64,000 nucleotides of DNA, from positions 1 to 64,000 of the forward strand of contig JASJFT010000004.1 in assembly GCA_030770425.1 (NCBI GenBank). The letters run 5' to 3'. Below the pieces are notes generated by a model. The model saw only the letters and a program-made list of their open reading frames with translations, had not been told where the DNA came from and did not search any database. The position numbers and the translations under genes were made by a program. The stretch is from Darksidea phi (Eukaryota; Ascomycota; Dothideomycetes; Pleosporales; Lentitheciaceae). Positions 1 to 12,582 of this stretch are shown in pieces (the stretch's first letter is position 1; every line of letters starts with the position of its first letter).

Positions 1-960
1 CAGGCTCTGTGGTTCGGCATCACATGTCATTTCTCGTCCAGCGCCTCAATGTTCGAAACATCACCTCGTCGGTATCTTACGATCGATAGTACTGTATACA
101 GCTCTATAGCTCTATTATCGTGTATAAGGTGTGGGTATAGTACCTCTACTGTGTACAAACTCCTACCGTGTTTCGTGCGGACCTTCTAAAGAGACTCCCA
201 CTATACAAATCCAAATCAAATAGCTTCTGACTATGCCGGAATATACGAAACTCGCAATACCATGGTCGCATTTAAAGATAGCAGAGCAATACAAACTATG
301 CATGATAACGAGGCTTCTCTATAGTACAAACCGTACTGTCGCCCTCTGAATGAGCCTTGCCGACTGTATGTCTTGAATTAGAGCTTGTGAAAGCCCTGAA
401 GCTAGGACCAAGAAACTGGCGCCTATTGCTGTCCCCGATGACATTTTCTACGCTGCTATCCTCACATACACGCGGATAGCTCCCCATATTAGGCAGTTAG
501 ATTATTTCAATCATCCAACTACCTAGTCACTGTAAGCAATCAGACACTGTTCGCACAAATCCGCGCGAAAATATATGCCCCTTAATATTTTCTATGACCG
601 TTCACCACATAAAACAAATTCTCCGTTCCATTGGACACAAGTTACCGTATATACTATAGAACAATCAACATAGATAAGCTAAAGCGCAGCTTGGCATATT
701 ATCTCTAACAATCATGCGGCGAGAATGGCGTCAGTAGAATTATTTCGCCGACTTTTTATGCCTTTTCGTGTTTAGGAGGATTGCTGACCACGATATTAAG
801 ATGGCATGCCCTCGTGCAATAGTCGATTCAACCGTAGTAGTGGCGTTTGCAAGAAAAAGTATGCCCCTGTTTTACGGGGCATTTCGACGTTGAAAATTAT
901 CGTGTACAGGATACACAAGGCAAGCTAAAACTTAATAGAAACGTTGACACGCTCTCTAAT
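1..960. other. Intergenic, no gene seen
   Basis: AT-leaning sequence with short frames only and no recognisable protein. Nothing supportable apart from upstream sequence of the small secreted protein that starts at 961. Confidence 0.5.
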
Positions 961-1338
961 ATGCTTCTTTCAATGATAATTTTGATAGCGGTGCTGGCGG
1001 TCCCATCCGGCTACGCCCAATTCCTCTCAAGCCTATATCTCGGCGCTTGCGCTGAGATCCATTGCCCATTCGGTGACAGGTCTACAGGTGTAGGAGTAAG
1101 CTGCGACATCACCAACCATCCCTACTCGTTGGTCGGCCTCTCAACGTCTTCTTCCGCTATTGTACGAAACGGCGAAAATTTGCCCTGGACAATCGGCACG
1201 CGTGTCTACGGTGGTGAGGGTCCAGACGGACGCGGCCTGATTGTTGAAAAAGGGTTCTACCCTGGGACGCCTCCTGAACTTAACTTACATCAAAGAAGAA
1301 TGAGACGCTACCGTTCCAGCGGTGCGCGGTCTTTATGA
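961..1338 (+). CDS. Candidate small secreted protein
   Basis: A 125-residue reading frame when started at the ATG at 961; the frame is open from 847, but the upstream 38 residues look unlike a leader. The chosen start gives a convincing signal peptide: residues 1-20 are hydrophobic and end in SGYAQ, a plausible signal-peptidase site. The rest is short, with three cysteines in the first half (GAC, IHC, VSC), and resembles no family I can name. The arginine-rich last 20 residues may be out-of-frame read-through past a missed intron near 1285. It lies alone in a gene-poor region, where fungal pathogens often keep candidate effectors; that role is inference only. It could also be a decayed fragment of a longer secreted protein. 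Confidence 0.4.
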   Translation: MLLSMIILIAVLAVPSGYAQFLSSLYLGACAEIHCPFGDRSTGVGVSCDITNHPYSLVGLSTSSSAIVRNGENLPWTIGTRVYGGEGPDGRGLIVEKGFYPGTPPELNLHQRRMRRYRSSGARSL

Positions 1339-3067
1339 AAGCGAATGAGACGTCAAGGCCGGACGATAGTTCGCGGGTGTGTGATGATGTTGCCGGGAGG
1401 ACTGTTACAGGCAGTTTTTGGATGAAGCCAGGGGGTAGGCGAAAAGCGGGTCGAGCAATGAGACGAGTGATATGGAAGATGTTCGTCAAATAATGTTAGA
1501 TAATACGGGATTTGGTGGAGTGTGTACGAGGCTGTTGTGAGCATGCAGGCAGTTCGCGGGTGAGACCTAACTCTACTCTACCCAGCATTTTGCGAGCAAG
1601 GGGGAACTGAAATATTTATGTACGCGCAAAGCTCTCACAGGGCTCAAGGGTCCATCGCCACCAACCGAAATTCAAAACTCCAGTCCAACATGCCGCTCCA
1701 CACTCCCTAAACCCACCCTCCTTAACACTCCTCCATGCTTACAGCGACACTGAAACCGTGCGGGCGAATTCGACACTAGCAATGCTTCGTGGCCTCAATC
1801 TAGCTTTGAGTGTGCTTTGGTCGCAGAATCGAACAGCTAATAGCTCGTTGGACGAACCCGATATGCATATGAATTGCCCGTAGTCTGTTGGGGAGACGAA
1901 TCACACTAACGAGACGAAGGAAGCAGATTCAGGTTGAGTGTAGAATACTTCGCCACCGTGGGATTGAGAAACTAGCTCTTGCTCTTTCCCCTATCGGCAC
2001 TAGCGCGTTTTGAGCAAGCAGCAACTGAAACGGGCTGAAGTGAGGCAGAGGCGGGCCGAGAAAGCTTTGGCGTGAACGTGGCGGCATGCTTACATGTTCC
2101 CCCATGTATCAAATATACTAGCCTCTGCTTGTTATCCTAACACTGCGCCCATACCATCTACTTCCCCTGCGGCAATAGACAATATCGGGGTAATGCCATG
2201 GCTTACGGACCGGTTCGGGGGTTAAAGAAGCGGAAAAGGCGTTTGAGTTAATCAAAGCGACACAGGAAGGAGTATTCGACGAGGTTGTCAAGGGCGTGCA
2301 GCAGTTGTTGGACGTAGATGCGAAAAATATTGACTGCTACTACAGATGACTTCCGCAAGTCCCCGTATAGTCGCTGATGCTAACTAGTGTTCGGTTCCAA
2401 GCCGATGACTGACGATTCTGTAGTACGTCTCGCCATGTTTCAACCTCTAGGTGTCGCCCATGTTCAAAACCTTAATGTACATCGCCGAATGATCGAGCGT
2501 GCATTCTTGACAAAAACTGAAGTCGGGGAGGCCATCTCGATGATCAGTTCCGGTTCGCTTCCCACATAGCAAATTGTCCCCTCGTGTCTTTTGACCCTAT
2601 ACGCTGACTATTCGCTTAGTCTTCCCCTAGAAGAGACGCGAGTCAAGCGCTAGTCTGAGCGGCTTAGCCTACGTCACAAATCGCCGTGTCAACCGGCTAG
2701 CCTGCCGAATTCGCGAATCGGGCCGATCAGGGTCAGCATGAAAGGTCAGCCGCAGATCCGAGACCCTAAAACCGAAAATTTCCAGCGAAACGGGACGACT
2801 GGTCCACCACCGAACCTGATGGATGGTTGCTGGATCTGAGGGGACCATGCGAGCCTGGGGACCCCAACGGCGCCGCGACACCAAAAAGAGCCTTATCTCG
2901 TGTTTGAAGCTACCACCTAATTTTGACGCAGGCACTAGTCATGTAGTCAGCTTTGGCGATGGGGGTACTAAAATGCAGTCGTTCGCCAAGTGTCGGAACA
3001 ATCCCATCGTTCATCCTCTGCGTTTTCCCTTCTTTGGTATAATTTCTTCTCGTTCGGTTAGGCCATC
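1339..3067. other. Intergenic with decayed sequence
   Basis: No intact gene. Apart from the short coding-like stretch listed at 2194-2349, both strands are broken by stops. The last few hundred bases presumably include the promoter of the transporter that starts at 3068; no specific regulatory site is claimed. Confidence 0.5.
2194..2349 (+). pseudogene. Coding-like remnant, family unknown
   Basis: A short open stretch reads as an amphipathic helical segment (it includes KEAEKAFELIKATQEGVF) and ends at TGA 2347-2349. The composition is protein-like, but no start, splice partner or domain is visible. It may be the relic of a larger gene. Weak evidence. Confidence 0.2.
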
Positions 3068-4696
3068 ATGAGGGATGAAGAGATTGTCGGTCGTGTCCTC
3101 GCTGAGGTGCTCCCCCAGACGTCCAAATACTGGTTCCAGACACCCCATCTACTGCGGCTCAACTTGATCCTGCTCATCCCCCTTCTATCCTCCGCGGTAC
3201 TCGGTTACGATGGTATGTGTTTCGATTAGAATGGAGAACGTCCCCATTAAACGGTAGCAGGCTCTCTAATGAACGGTCTCCAGTCGCTGAAGCAATGGCA
3301 GCACTACTTTGGCAACCCCGCTGGGGCCTTGCTCGGCTTCATCAATGCCGCGCAATCAATCGGATCGTTTGCTGTTTTGCCCTTCGTGGGAGTTCTATCG
3401 GATAGGTATGGAAGGCGGATCGTGCTCTTCAGCGGCCTAATCGGCGTCATTGTGGCCACCATTATCCAGGCGACTTCGACGACGCTAGCGCAATTCGTCG
3501 CATCGCGTTTTGTCGTCGGCGCTGCGGGCATGTTCATCGTGCAGCCATCTCCCATGCTGATTGCCGAGCTGGCATATCCGACGCATCGCGGAAAATACAC
3601 GTCCGCGTTCTGGACCATGTTCTATCTAGGGGCAATTCTCGCAGCATGGACTACCTTTGGGACGGAAAGGCATCAGAGTAACTGGAGCTGGAGAATACCC
3701 ACCATTCTTCAGGCGGGATATCCGTGCATCCAGCTGGCATCCTTCTGGTCACTACCAGAATCTCCCAGGTATGAAACGGAAATGACCATTGTGATGTTCG
3801 TGCTGACGCATGGTAGGTGGCTCGTAGCTCAAAACCGTACCGAGGAGGCTCGCGAAATCCTGACCAAGTACCACGCTGGCGGCGACCCGAACAGCCCGCT
3901 GGTATCTCGTGAGATGGAAGAGATGGTTCAAGCCATCCGACACGAAAGGGCTGCGTCTTCCATTAACTGGGGAACGCTCATAGCAACCCCTGGCAATCGT
4001 AAACGGCTCTTCATCGCGGTATGCCTCGGCGTTTTTTCGCAGTGGAACGGAGCCGGCGTCGTCAGCTACTACCTCACCCTTGTGCTGGATTCGATTGGCA
4101 TTACAGATTCTTTTGACCAGACGCTCATCAACGGTCTCCTCCAGATTTTCAACTTCGCAGCCGCTCTAGGTGCGGCCTTGTTAGTCGACCGGCTTGGACG
4201 TCGAACACTATTCATCTGGAGCGGCATCGGTATGCTCGTCTCGTACATCGTCTGGACGGCGTCCTCGGCAGTCAACAACGAAAATGGAAACAAAGCGGCT
4301 GGTTACGTCGTAGTAGTATGTCTCTTCGCCTTTTTCTTCCATTATGATATCGCCTACACGCCGCTCGTCATATCATATCCAACCGAGATCTTCCCGTATA
4401 GTCTGCGGTCGAAGGGTACTACCTGCGGTTTACTTTCCATCCAAGGCTCCCTGTTGATTGCCTCCTTTCTCAACCCGATTGGCATGCAGAATTTGGGGTG
4501 GAAGTACTATATTGTTTTCTGTTGCTTCCTCGTCGTTTTTCTAGGCGTCACGTACTTGTTCTTCCCTGAGACCAAGGGCCGAAGTCTGGAAGAGATTGCG
4601 GAGATCTTTGATGGACCGGGCGCGGTGCTTGATGTGCGGAAGGTTGATGGAGAGACGCTGCTGGAAGGCAGAGTGCATGCGGAAGAGGGGGCGTGA
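3068..4696 (+). CDS. MFS sugar transporter
   Basis: Major-facilitator sugar porter of the plasma membrane, probably moving a hexose or disaccharide (lactose-permease/hexose-transporter-like). Exons 3068-3212, 3261-3768 and 3817-4696 give 510 residues, normal for the family. Intron 1 (GTATGT...GTAGCAG) splits the GYDGSLMNG loop after helix 1. Intron 2 is 48 nt and keeps the frame, so unspliced reading stays open; removing it restores the classic PESPRW motif near residue 218. Other signatures are SDRYGRR (about 95-101), DRLGRR after helix 8 and PETKGR near the C-terminus. Twelve helices are expected from hydrophobicity. The ATG at 3068 is supported because exon 1 supplies helix 1. Substrate cannot be told from sequence. 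No neighbouring catabolic genes are visible. Confidence 0.93.
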
Positions 4697-6780
4697 GGGG
4701 GCGAGTGTAGCGGTATGTATTTAATCGGTAGAAGAAGCGCAGCCGGGATAGAGATAGTGATTGTTATACATAGACTATAGATTCGCAAACGAGCGCTCGG
4801 GAGATCCGAAGGTCTTGTTACTCCTACCAGCTTGCGGTCAGCTTCTGCTTCCTGACAATACTGTGTGACCTTGACGACATAGGTTGGACTATCCAAACTA
4901 TCCTTTTAGTCGCCGTGAATCTAACAGTGACTGCCGCTGAAACCCAATCTCATGACAGCAATCAATAAAAGTGCAGTGTCTGCACCACGCCATACTCAGC
5001 AGTAAAATCTTCTTTATGACGCTTGCCATCCTTACTCCTGGAACAGGAGCTACGAGTATCGGGCCAGTTCACAAGTCGCAGCTCCATGGCTATGCATCCG
5101 GCAATCAAATATGCGCGCCGGTACCGGTTAAGAGCCGGATTCCAGCTTGTCGAAGACTTCTATAGTAAGGTAGGAAGTGTTGAGATCATTTTTCTTGCAG
5201 TTCCGAGCACAATGCGGGCCGTTAGCATCGAGGTTAGGAAAAGATTCCGTCCACAGTCCATCATGCATAAGCACGTCGGCAACAGGGATTCGCGTTCGGC
5301 CACGTCATAGAGTAAGCACAGTCTACCTGAATTTGCGGGATTTCTCGTGTAAGTTCCAGGGGGGAGTAGCCCGTGCGGGTGCTATCCGGAATGGAACCAA
5401 AGGGCCGGTCAGCATTCGAGATTATAGGATCAGGCCGTAGAGCCATCGAATGACATTGTAGCATCCTCAAGCACTAGTGTCCATGGGCGGAATAAGCTTC
5501 ACGGGATGCAGCAACGGCCCGGTTTGGAGGGCCAGCTAGTGGACGAGGGAACGTTGTATTCATTGCGACATAAGCAAGGTACGAGGGAGCTTAGCGATCG
5601 CGTCAACTGCTTCTGCAGGGAGAGATTTTTTTTGTATGAGTGTGCGGCTCAAGAGCCTGCTCATGAACCTTGGATGACTTTGGCGGCTACCAAGCTTGAC
5701 AATGACTCTTCTCAACAACCATACTTCGAATATAGGCATAAAAGGGGCCTGCTTGTGCGAATAGTTCGTTCATTGAGGGAGCTTAGAGGAAAGACTATAG
5801 TCGTACGGCCCAGAAAACCTTGTTAGTAGTGTATAAGCCCGACAATCTATCACAGCAGTTATGCTTGCTTCCGGTTCCAAGAGACAGCGATGGTAGGCCT
5901 CCAGGACGGCCGGCGGGGCAACATGGCTATTGCCATTATGGTGCGACTAATTTGAATCATGCCGCGCATCAAGCATGGCTTTTACATGCCATCCCAATTC
6001 ATGAAGTATGAAGATCCCGAATAGCCCGCTTCGTTGTCATCGACGGTCAAGGAGGCCATACCATCTACGGCGCCTTCATCCTTGTGCGGCAAGGCTTTCG
6101 TGGGCGATGCACCAAGAAACAGTCCGCAGGGCCCGAAGGTACGCTCTCGGGCGGTATTGGCGGCTCGTTGGAGGGTGTTGCACGGGCATTGTGGCTGCGT
6201 AGTCAGTCATACTACTCTCGTCTGACGCTCTTCTATCGCATTACAGCTGTCGCGGGCTCATTTCGGCGTGCTGAGCACAGGCTTCTGCACGAGCAGCCTG
6301 CAACTGAGTACGGCGGAGCTGCTCCTCGACTTGTGTCAAGGACTTACGCGTCAGGGGTGTGACGCTGTGTTGTTCGTACGGACCAATAGAGACGGCGGTT
6401 CTGCTTACAGGGCCTGCATTCGGGTAGACTCTTATCGCATCGCCTTGCGCCACCTGCATTGGTTAAAGTTTTGCTCGCAGCCGGCATCATGGTTCTTGAT
6501 GTATACTGATGACTAGACTTTCCAAATTTGGCATTAGTGTCTTACCCGAAACAAGCTAGACGCGAAACATTTACATAGATAGGTACTAACAAGTAAAGGG
6601 CTACATTCTAAAGGACTATCTGTAAAGGAGGTATTTTGGACGATGATTGACGGTTTAGAATCTCTGTATCCACCGCCCAGTGAACTTAATAAGCAAAACG
6701 ATAGAGCCTCATCAGTGGTTCTGCAAGCTCGACCCCAGAAAGGAGTCAGGTCTCGTACGTCGATGGAAGCTAGCCATTTC
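4697..6780. other. Gene-poor, decayed sequence
   Basis: No intact gene. Beyond the transporter 3' end, frames on both strands are short. One protein-like stretch at 6024-6362 is listed separately. Confidence 0.45.
6024..6362 (+). pseudogene. Coding-like remnant, family unknown
   Basis: One plus-strand frame is open here and reads like real protein at its start, including FVVIDGQGGHTIYGAF and SGGIGGSLEGVARALWL. Upstream in the same area, pieces such as GLQDGRRGNMAIA are cut by TGA and TAG codons. I do not recognise the family. Best read as a decayed gene; there is no clear start and no splice structure that repairs it. Confidence 0.25.
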
Positions 6781-8117
6781 TCAGATGCTATCATCCCCTA
6801 CATTGCCCGAGACTGCGTCATGAGTCTTCATTCTTCCTCGCAACACGCTCCCAGTCCGTGCCGGATTCCGCCAACGTTGATACAAGTCAATGGCGACTCC
6901 CGCATCAATAAGCGCCCTCCAAACGTAGCTCTTGTTGAGGTTGTCATCCTTCAGATACTGCAATGCGTCCTCTTCATGTAGCAAACGATGACATTGGAGA
7001 TCTATTTTGGTTAAAAGAGAGAACTACGACTTCGCCGCTTCAAGCCGCTCTAAGGAGAGGACCACGTCTTCTGTAGGATCCAAGATCTGCAACGTCTCTA
7101 AAGAGTCGGTAAATTGCTATTTTGGGTTGCCCATTTGCCAAGTACAATATGGCGCGTCGACTTTCTGTAGGTGGGGAAATGCCCGGAATGACGGTGCGGG
7201 TATATAGGTCTGCTGTCGCGGGACATCCTGGAGTTTATCGGCATGAAACTTGACCTCCCTAAGGCTCGACGCGAGGAACTCCAGTTTCTTGAGAAAGACG
7301 GCGAAATACCACATCTCCTGAGCGTTTCCCCGATTTGGGATGCTACTCATACCACAATATTGATGCATTCGAGCCTGGAGCTAAGCTGCCTTAATAACGG
7401 GATCATCCGTAGGTGGGTGAATATTATCTCACAATATATAGGATCTGATTGAAATCCGCGGAGGACCAAGAGATCCCATTCCATCCTCAATGTCTTCAAC
7501 TTGGGCTGCGCAACAACGCCATTCTGTAGCCCGAATTTTCCGTTTTTCATTCCGATACTTTCTAGAGTCGCAAGATTCGGGTACACTCGACCCAAAATTG
7601 AAGTCTCCTGAACCTGGCATCTCAAGTGGGACAGTTTGTGGAGACCTGATGGAGGCTGGAATATGTACTGACCGAACAGCGATTGCAGCGGAAAGTACCC
7701 CCCGGTATAAATCTCGAGACGATCGAGATTGCGTGTTAGGATGATGAGCAGACCACCGCACGCAAAGGTGTATTCGGCCTCCAATACGCAGACTCAACTA
7801 TCTCTAGCCCTCGGATTGTCTACGTCGTTTGGCATTGCCCGCATCGCCCTGAACGCCTTCTCTCTAACCTCCGCGTAGCAGAGATTTTCGGCCAAAAATT
7901 TGTCGTTCCAAGGCTGTCGCATTATATGCACTTCTTTAGCTAGTTCAGCAAGACCGGGTCGGTCGAGCAAAGTGCGTAACGGAAGCTAAGGCCGTAAGCC
8001 GAGATGGTTCACTCCTCTGAGGTTTCTACAGGCGCAACAGAGTTCGAGAATGGCTGAGTGGTCATGCTCGAGGTGCTCCATAAGGAGCTCGTCTGGGAGA
8101 CTGATAAGTCCGGGCAT
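6781..8117 (-). pseudogene. F-box/LRR-like protein pseudogene
   Basis: From the ATG at 8117 the minus strand reads an F-box start (SLPDELLMEHLEHDHSAILE, then CCACRNLRG), followed by RPGLAELAKEVHIMRQPWND and leucine-rich segments typical of fungal F-box proteins, such as HKLSHLRCQVQE and SLREVKFHADKL. The same frame carries in-frame stops after GLRP, after RARDS and after SRLECINIVV. A one-base shift near 7350 is needed to continue, and two further TAG codons follow (after MGNPK and after LEAAKS) before the terminal stop at 6781. Intact relatives would be substrate-recognition subunits of SCF ubiquitin ligases. Several stops fit C-to-T change of CAG or CGA codons, as repeat-induced point mutation produces. 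Clearly non-functional. Confidence 0.75.
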
Positions 8118-9312
8118 GATCTGAACCGCTTTTGTCGAGTTGAGAGACCTGCTTCGAAAGCGTAGAGAGATTAAGCGACAACAAAGAGAAAAGCTCTCTT
8201 GAAAATTTGGAAAAGCCTATGTAGAAGTGTCCTAGGCCTAGTAGGGCGCAATGTTCAGCTTTGTACGAGGAGAGCGCGACATTTTCAGTACTCTCCTGCC
8301 GGTTCACTCATTTGAAGAGTCATTGTCAAGCTTGGTTGACCGAAGTCATTCACGGGTCGTGAACAAACTCTTGAGCTTCACGAGAAACACCAAAAACCCA
8401 CTACTCGCTTGCTACAGCAGCATGCATTCGATGCGGTCGCTATCACTCGCTCCTTTCACAGTTGCAAATTCGCATCATAAGATATCTCTTTACAATGCGT
8501 CTTACAATGCAGGATCACATCCCTCGGGGCGTTCCTCCCTCGAGCTGATACATAAGCCGTGACCGCACAATGACCATTTATTAAGCTGCCTTTGCGTTCC
8601 ACTCGATCATTTGGCATAACTATCACGAGTCTCCCTGAGAAATATTCTGTTCTCAGTAAAATACATATTAAGAAAAAGTTCTCGAGACGGAGAGTTCATC
8701 AATGGCTTGGGCAAATACGACTGAGAGTGACACTGAGATCGTGAAAGCGCCAACATAGAAATAGCAAAGATGATATGTAGTTATAGAAGAATGTTGATAT
8801 ATAACAAAACCATCCTGTCCATGCATAGCCTCAATCCCTCGTCGAACGTCGAACGTCGAACGTCATATCGTTTGCTGGCAGCTTCTCGTCTGGGGTAATA
8901 CGTAGTTCACCCGATTGAAAAAAAAACATGCGAACTTTAAACCTCGTATTGGGAAAACTAATACAGAGTAGTCATTCTTAAATCCTAACCAAATTGTAAG
9001 AGTGTAAACGTCTAGATCCGAGCATCTTCACGGAGTGTAGATCTAGGTCAGACGTGCAGAAAACGGGTTCAGTTGTAAGTGACATTTTTGAGTTGGGCAG
9101 TTCATCGTATAAGATTATAAAACCACATGTAAATTTTGACAATAGTCCGTCGCACACCTTCAAAATCTCGTAATTGCATCGCGGCGGCTCATTATGGCAT
9201 GACAGAAGGTACCTCACCCTGCTTTGAACTGAGCCGTTACGTCAGAAGCACGACCTTGTTCTGCAGCATCTAGTGGCCAATGAACAGACACTGGGGGCTT
9301 GTTCCGCCAACC
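8118..9312. other. Intergenic, no gene seen
   Basis: No convincing gene. A small heptamer repeat, GTCGAAC x3 plus GTC, lies at 8841-8864. Other frames are short and have no recognisable motif. Confidence 0.45.
8841..8864. repeat. Heptanucleotide tandem repeat (3.4 copies)
   Basis: GTCGAAC is repeated three times and followed by GTC. It does not lie in any supported reading frame. Minisatellite-like; function unknown. Confidence 0.7.
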
Positions 9313-10280
9313 TTAGGAACGGATATCATCCTGCTTCTCCGCGTTACTCTTTCCCTCCCCTGGCAACGGCCTTACCATCCATGCCCCCGTCCTCTTAACC
9401 AACGTATCCAAAGTCTCCAGGTCCAACTCAGTATTCTCCGGATCTAGTCCCCTCATAAGCTCGATATGTTCCCAGCACCACATCCAGTCAATTCTCCGCT
9501 GCAGGCCCGTCTGCGAAAACAGGACCACAGGCCTAAGTTCTTCTGGGACGCTCGTTGGGAGAATTTCACGTATCAGTGGCTGTGGCTTCAGACCTGTGAA
9601 TAACTTCTTGTTCAGCTCGGTGATGCGTGCCGTCGTGACGGAGTGATAGAGGATGTTGTAATGTTGCGTCCATGTGAAGTCGACTTCGCGGCCGGTTCGA
9701 GAGCGTGCGGTGCGGATTATTTGCGCGTCGGCTGAGAAGTCGGTCAGGGCAGGTGTGGGGCCGTCCCTGATTAGGTCTGAGCGGCCGTTGGTACTCTGTG
9801 GCTGGTCTGAGGAGCTGGATCTACCCGGAGAGGGTGAGAGAGAGTTACTTGCACTCTGTGTACCAGCTGAATAGAACGGGTCCGTAGTATCGAGACGCTG
9901 CTCAAGTGCGTACGCTGGGATTAGGGGCATGTAGCCACTGTAGTTATTCAAGGTGCCATTTTCCACATGCAGCAAGTTCTGTATTTCAGTTTGATGGACT
10001 TCACCAAAGCGCTCTGATCCACGAATCGTATGTTGATCCGTTGGTATGGAAGGCGCACCAATGCCTTGATCATTGCTGGCATGAGACTGTGTCACAACCG
10101 GCATGTACTCTAAAGCTGTATCCTAATTAGCATCTCAAATGTATTCGACATCGCGGGCACCTGACCTTGTCTTTGCTTCCATTGCGCATGCGCTCCGTCC
10201 ACTGGCGCACGGTTCCCATTCGGACTTATTGAAGCTTGGACATCGTACTGAGCGGTGTTCTCACTGTTCCAAATCGACAT
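9313..10280 (-). CDS. Unknown spliced protein, probably nuclear
   Basis: I do not recognise the family. The long minus-strand exon (10122-9313) encodes about 270 residues: a serine/proline-rich low-complexity N-terminal part (SASNSLSPSPGRSSSSDQPQ) and a more ordered C-terminal half with tryptophans (DFTWTQHYNIL, RIDWMWCWEHIE). Upstream, the minus strand reads a second coding-like exon from ATG 10280 (MSIWNSENTAQYDVQ) to 10161. Joining through GTGCCC...ATTAG preserves frame and gives 309 residues, but the intron would be only 38 nt and its branch site is poorly placed, so the 5' structure is uncertain. A further upstream exon ending near a GTACGT donor at about 10410 is possible. No neighbour gives context. 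Confidence 0.5.
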
Positions 10281-12582
10281 GCTTGGACCGTGCTCTCTTC
10301 GGTGGTGGAGCGTGCTCTTTTCTGTCGAGGTTGTGTATCGAATAGCGCTTTTATCTGTGGCGGGGTGCTGGTGATGTTCAATGCTGTAGGTGAGGGAAAC
10401 TGACGTACCATTGCAAACAGTGAAGGCTTGAACATTAGTTCTCAGGCAGCACCGGCCCGAGAGTATAATTGTGCATCATCGATGCCTTGTTCAAACGCCA
10501 AGGCGCAGGGAAATAGTAGAGCTACTCAGTAAAGATCTGACATGTGAATTAGCAAACACTAACGAACAGAAAAGCATTGTTAAGGAAAGCCTTAAGATTC
10601 CTTAGGGTGTAACAGGCCGCATAATTCGATATGAATGCACCTAGCAAGTGCGCACTTCTTTTAACAAAGGATTCGCTGATACGTCTTTTCAGCTGTCCAT
10701 CTGGGCCGCTACTAACATCCATATTAAGTAACAAAGGGCAGTAGGTAGTTGTGAAAAAAATGACATTCAAGAGCACGTCACTACGGGAACCTCGGGCGCA
10801 AACTTATATCGCATGTTTTTGGGGTTAGCGTTGGGGTTTTACTTCCTCCCATTGAAGGCTGCACTCTTGGTAGGCGCACTTTTTATTAACCGATATCGAC
10901 TAATCTTCTACCGCCCTAACGCTTGCTAGCTATATCATTGATGTCTTTACATGACTGTTACACACGTTGGAGGAGTAGTACAGCCGCATATTCGTTTGCA
11001 CATCACTACCCTTAGAGACAAGTCTTGACGTTCGCGTATTTTCCATGACCTAGACCAGGTTCAGTCGGTCAGTCAAAAGATATTGCAACTGGCAATACAA
11101 AAGCAATAACGGCGATGATGAGTAGTGGAAACACCTCAAATTCGAGGCTGCCTTCGAGCCCAGTTGTGACATCATAAAGAACAACCCACCAAGAAAGTGA
11201 GAACCGCAAGCGTGATTACTTACTTGACAGAGTGGAGTATCCAAAGGTGTGACCATGACCATAGAAATGGAGGGAGGCGGCCGCACGTTTCGATCTGGGT
11301 TCTTCCGAATACAGCATGCAATAAGTCCGTCCGAGCATCGTTGAGCGCATGGAGAGCCAAGAAGCGACCGCTACCGCATCCTCTCAGCTGCAAAAAACAG
11401 AGAGCTGTGTAGGCGAGCTTCCAGCTCCACGGATTCAATTCCTGCTTTCAAGAAGGATGACTGCTTAAACCGTACACAACGGCGTACCAAGAGCGTTGAT
11501 GGTGCTATTACGATATCGTCCCGCCGTCTGATAGATATACTACAGATATCACGGCAACTGAGTGCGACTGGCTAGTCCCCTACAGCGACTCAAATGCAGT
11601 GTTGGAAGAGATGCTAATCTGTCGTAAAGTCCGGGCCGATACTGCGGACATAACGCGCCATGAAGATGCTACAGCTCATGGTTGAGAGTCCCCATGAAGG
11701 GTGATTGCCTCTGCATGGGAAAGACCCGAGAATAATGCCGTATACAAGATGGAAGAGCAATTCTAGAGGAGCTACGAAGAACGATACAAACCCTGCAGGA
11801 TAAGCTCGCTTACCCTTGGCCAAAATTAAAGTTTAGTTCACAGAACTAGGTTTCAGGCAAACTGGACCCCGCTCCCTAGGCTCGGGTTACTTTCCGTACG
11901 GCCGTTGATCGCCAACCACTAGCTCGACAATTCGTCGAATAAGGAATAAGCGTGGGATCTCGCGGCAGAATAGCCTTGTTCGTTTTCGTTCTACATCATA
12001 TTGTCTTACAGTGTAATAAGGCCTTCCTCCAACCATCCACGTGGCACGAGTGAGCACTCGGCCTCGCGACTCCCGATTCCCCACAATGGACTACAACGCT
12101 TACTCGCTGTGGTAAGTGACACCGGGTGTCGCGCCCAATTGATCTGAAGCCTTCTCCGTATCGCATGAGCAGCTTGAGATTACGGCTATTCTCCGACAGA
12201 TGATCCTGTGCCCTTGAGCAAATGAAAAATATCTACAGTAGCTGGTCTAAGCACCAGGTGGTTTCAAGCACCCTAGGTGGGGCAGATTTGGAATGTTCAC
12301 GACGTGGGGTGTCCGCCACGGTCTTTACTCCGGGTGCTACCAGCCTCTGGAACATAGAAGTAGCGCATGTAACTACTTACCCCATACGAAAGCTTAACTT
12401 TTATCAAGCGAAAGCGGGCCGCATCGCTTATGTCACAATAAGCCTTACGGGCCACCCCCATGCAAGAAGACGGAGTATATTCTTAACCCACCCGCAACCT
12501 AGCATCAGTCTTTTCCAATCATTGCTTCCACTCCCCTGGATCGGTCGAAATCGTCTTCTCTGGCTTGGGCGATCTCTTCAAC
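10281..12582. other. Gene-poor stretch
   Basis: Apart from a possible extra 5' exon of the unknown minus-strand gene near 10430, I see only short frames and no domain. The sequence between 10.5 and 12.2 kb looks non-coding or strongly decayed. Confidence 0.45.

Noticed and set aside
12222..12582. Upstream extension of the SAT4-like frame from ATG 12222
   Set aside because: Residues before the first helix look random and homologues have short N-termini; a spliced start at 12583 fits better.
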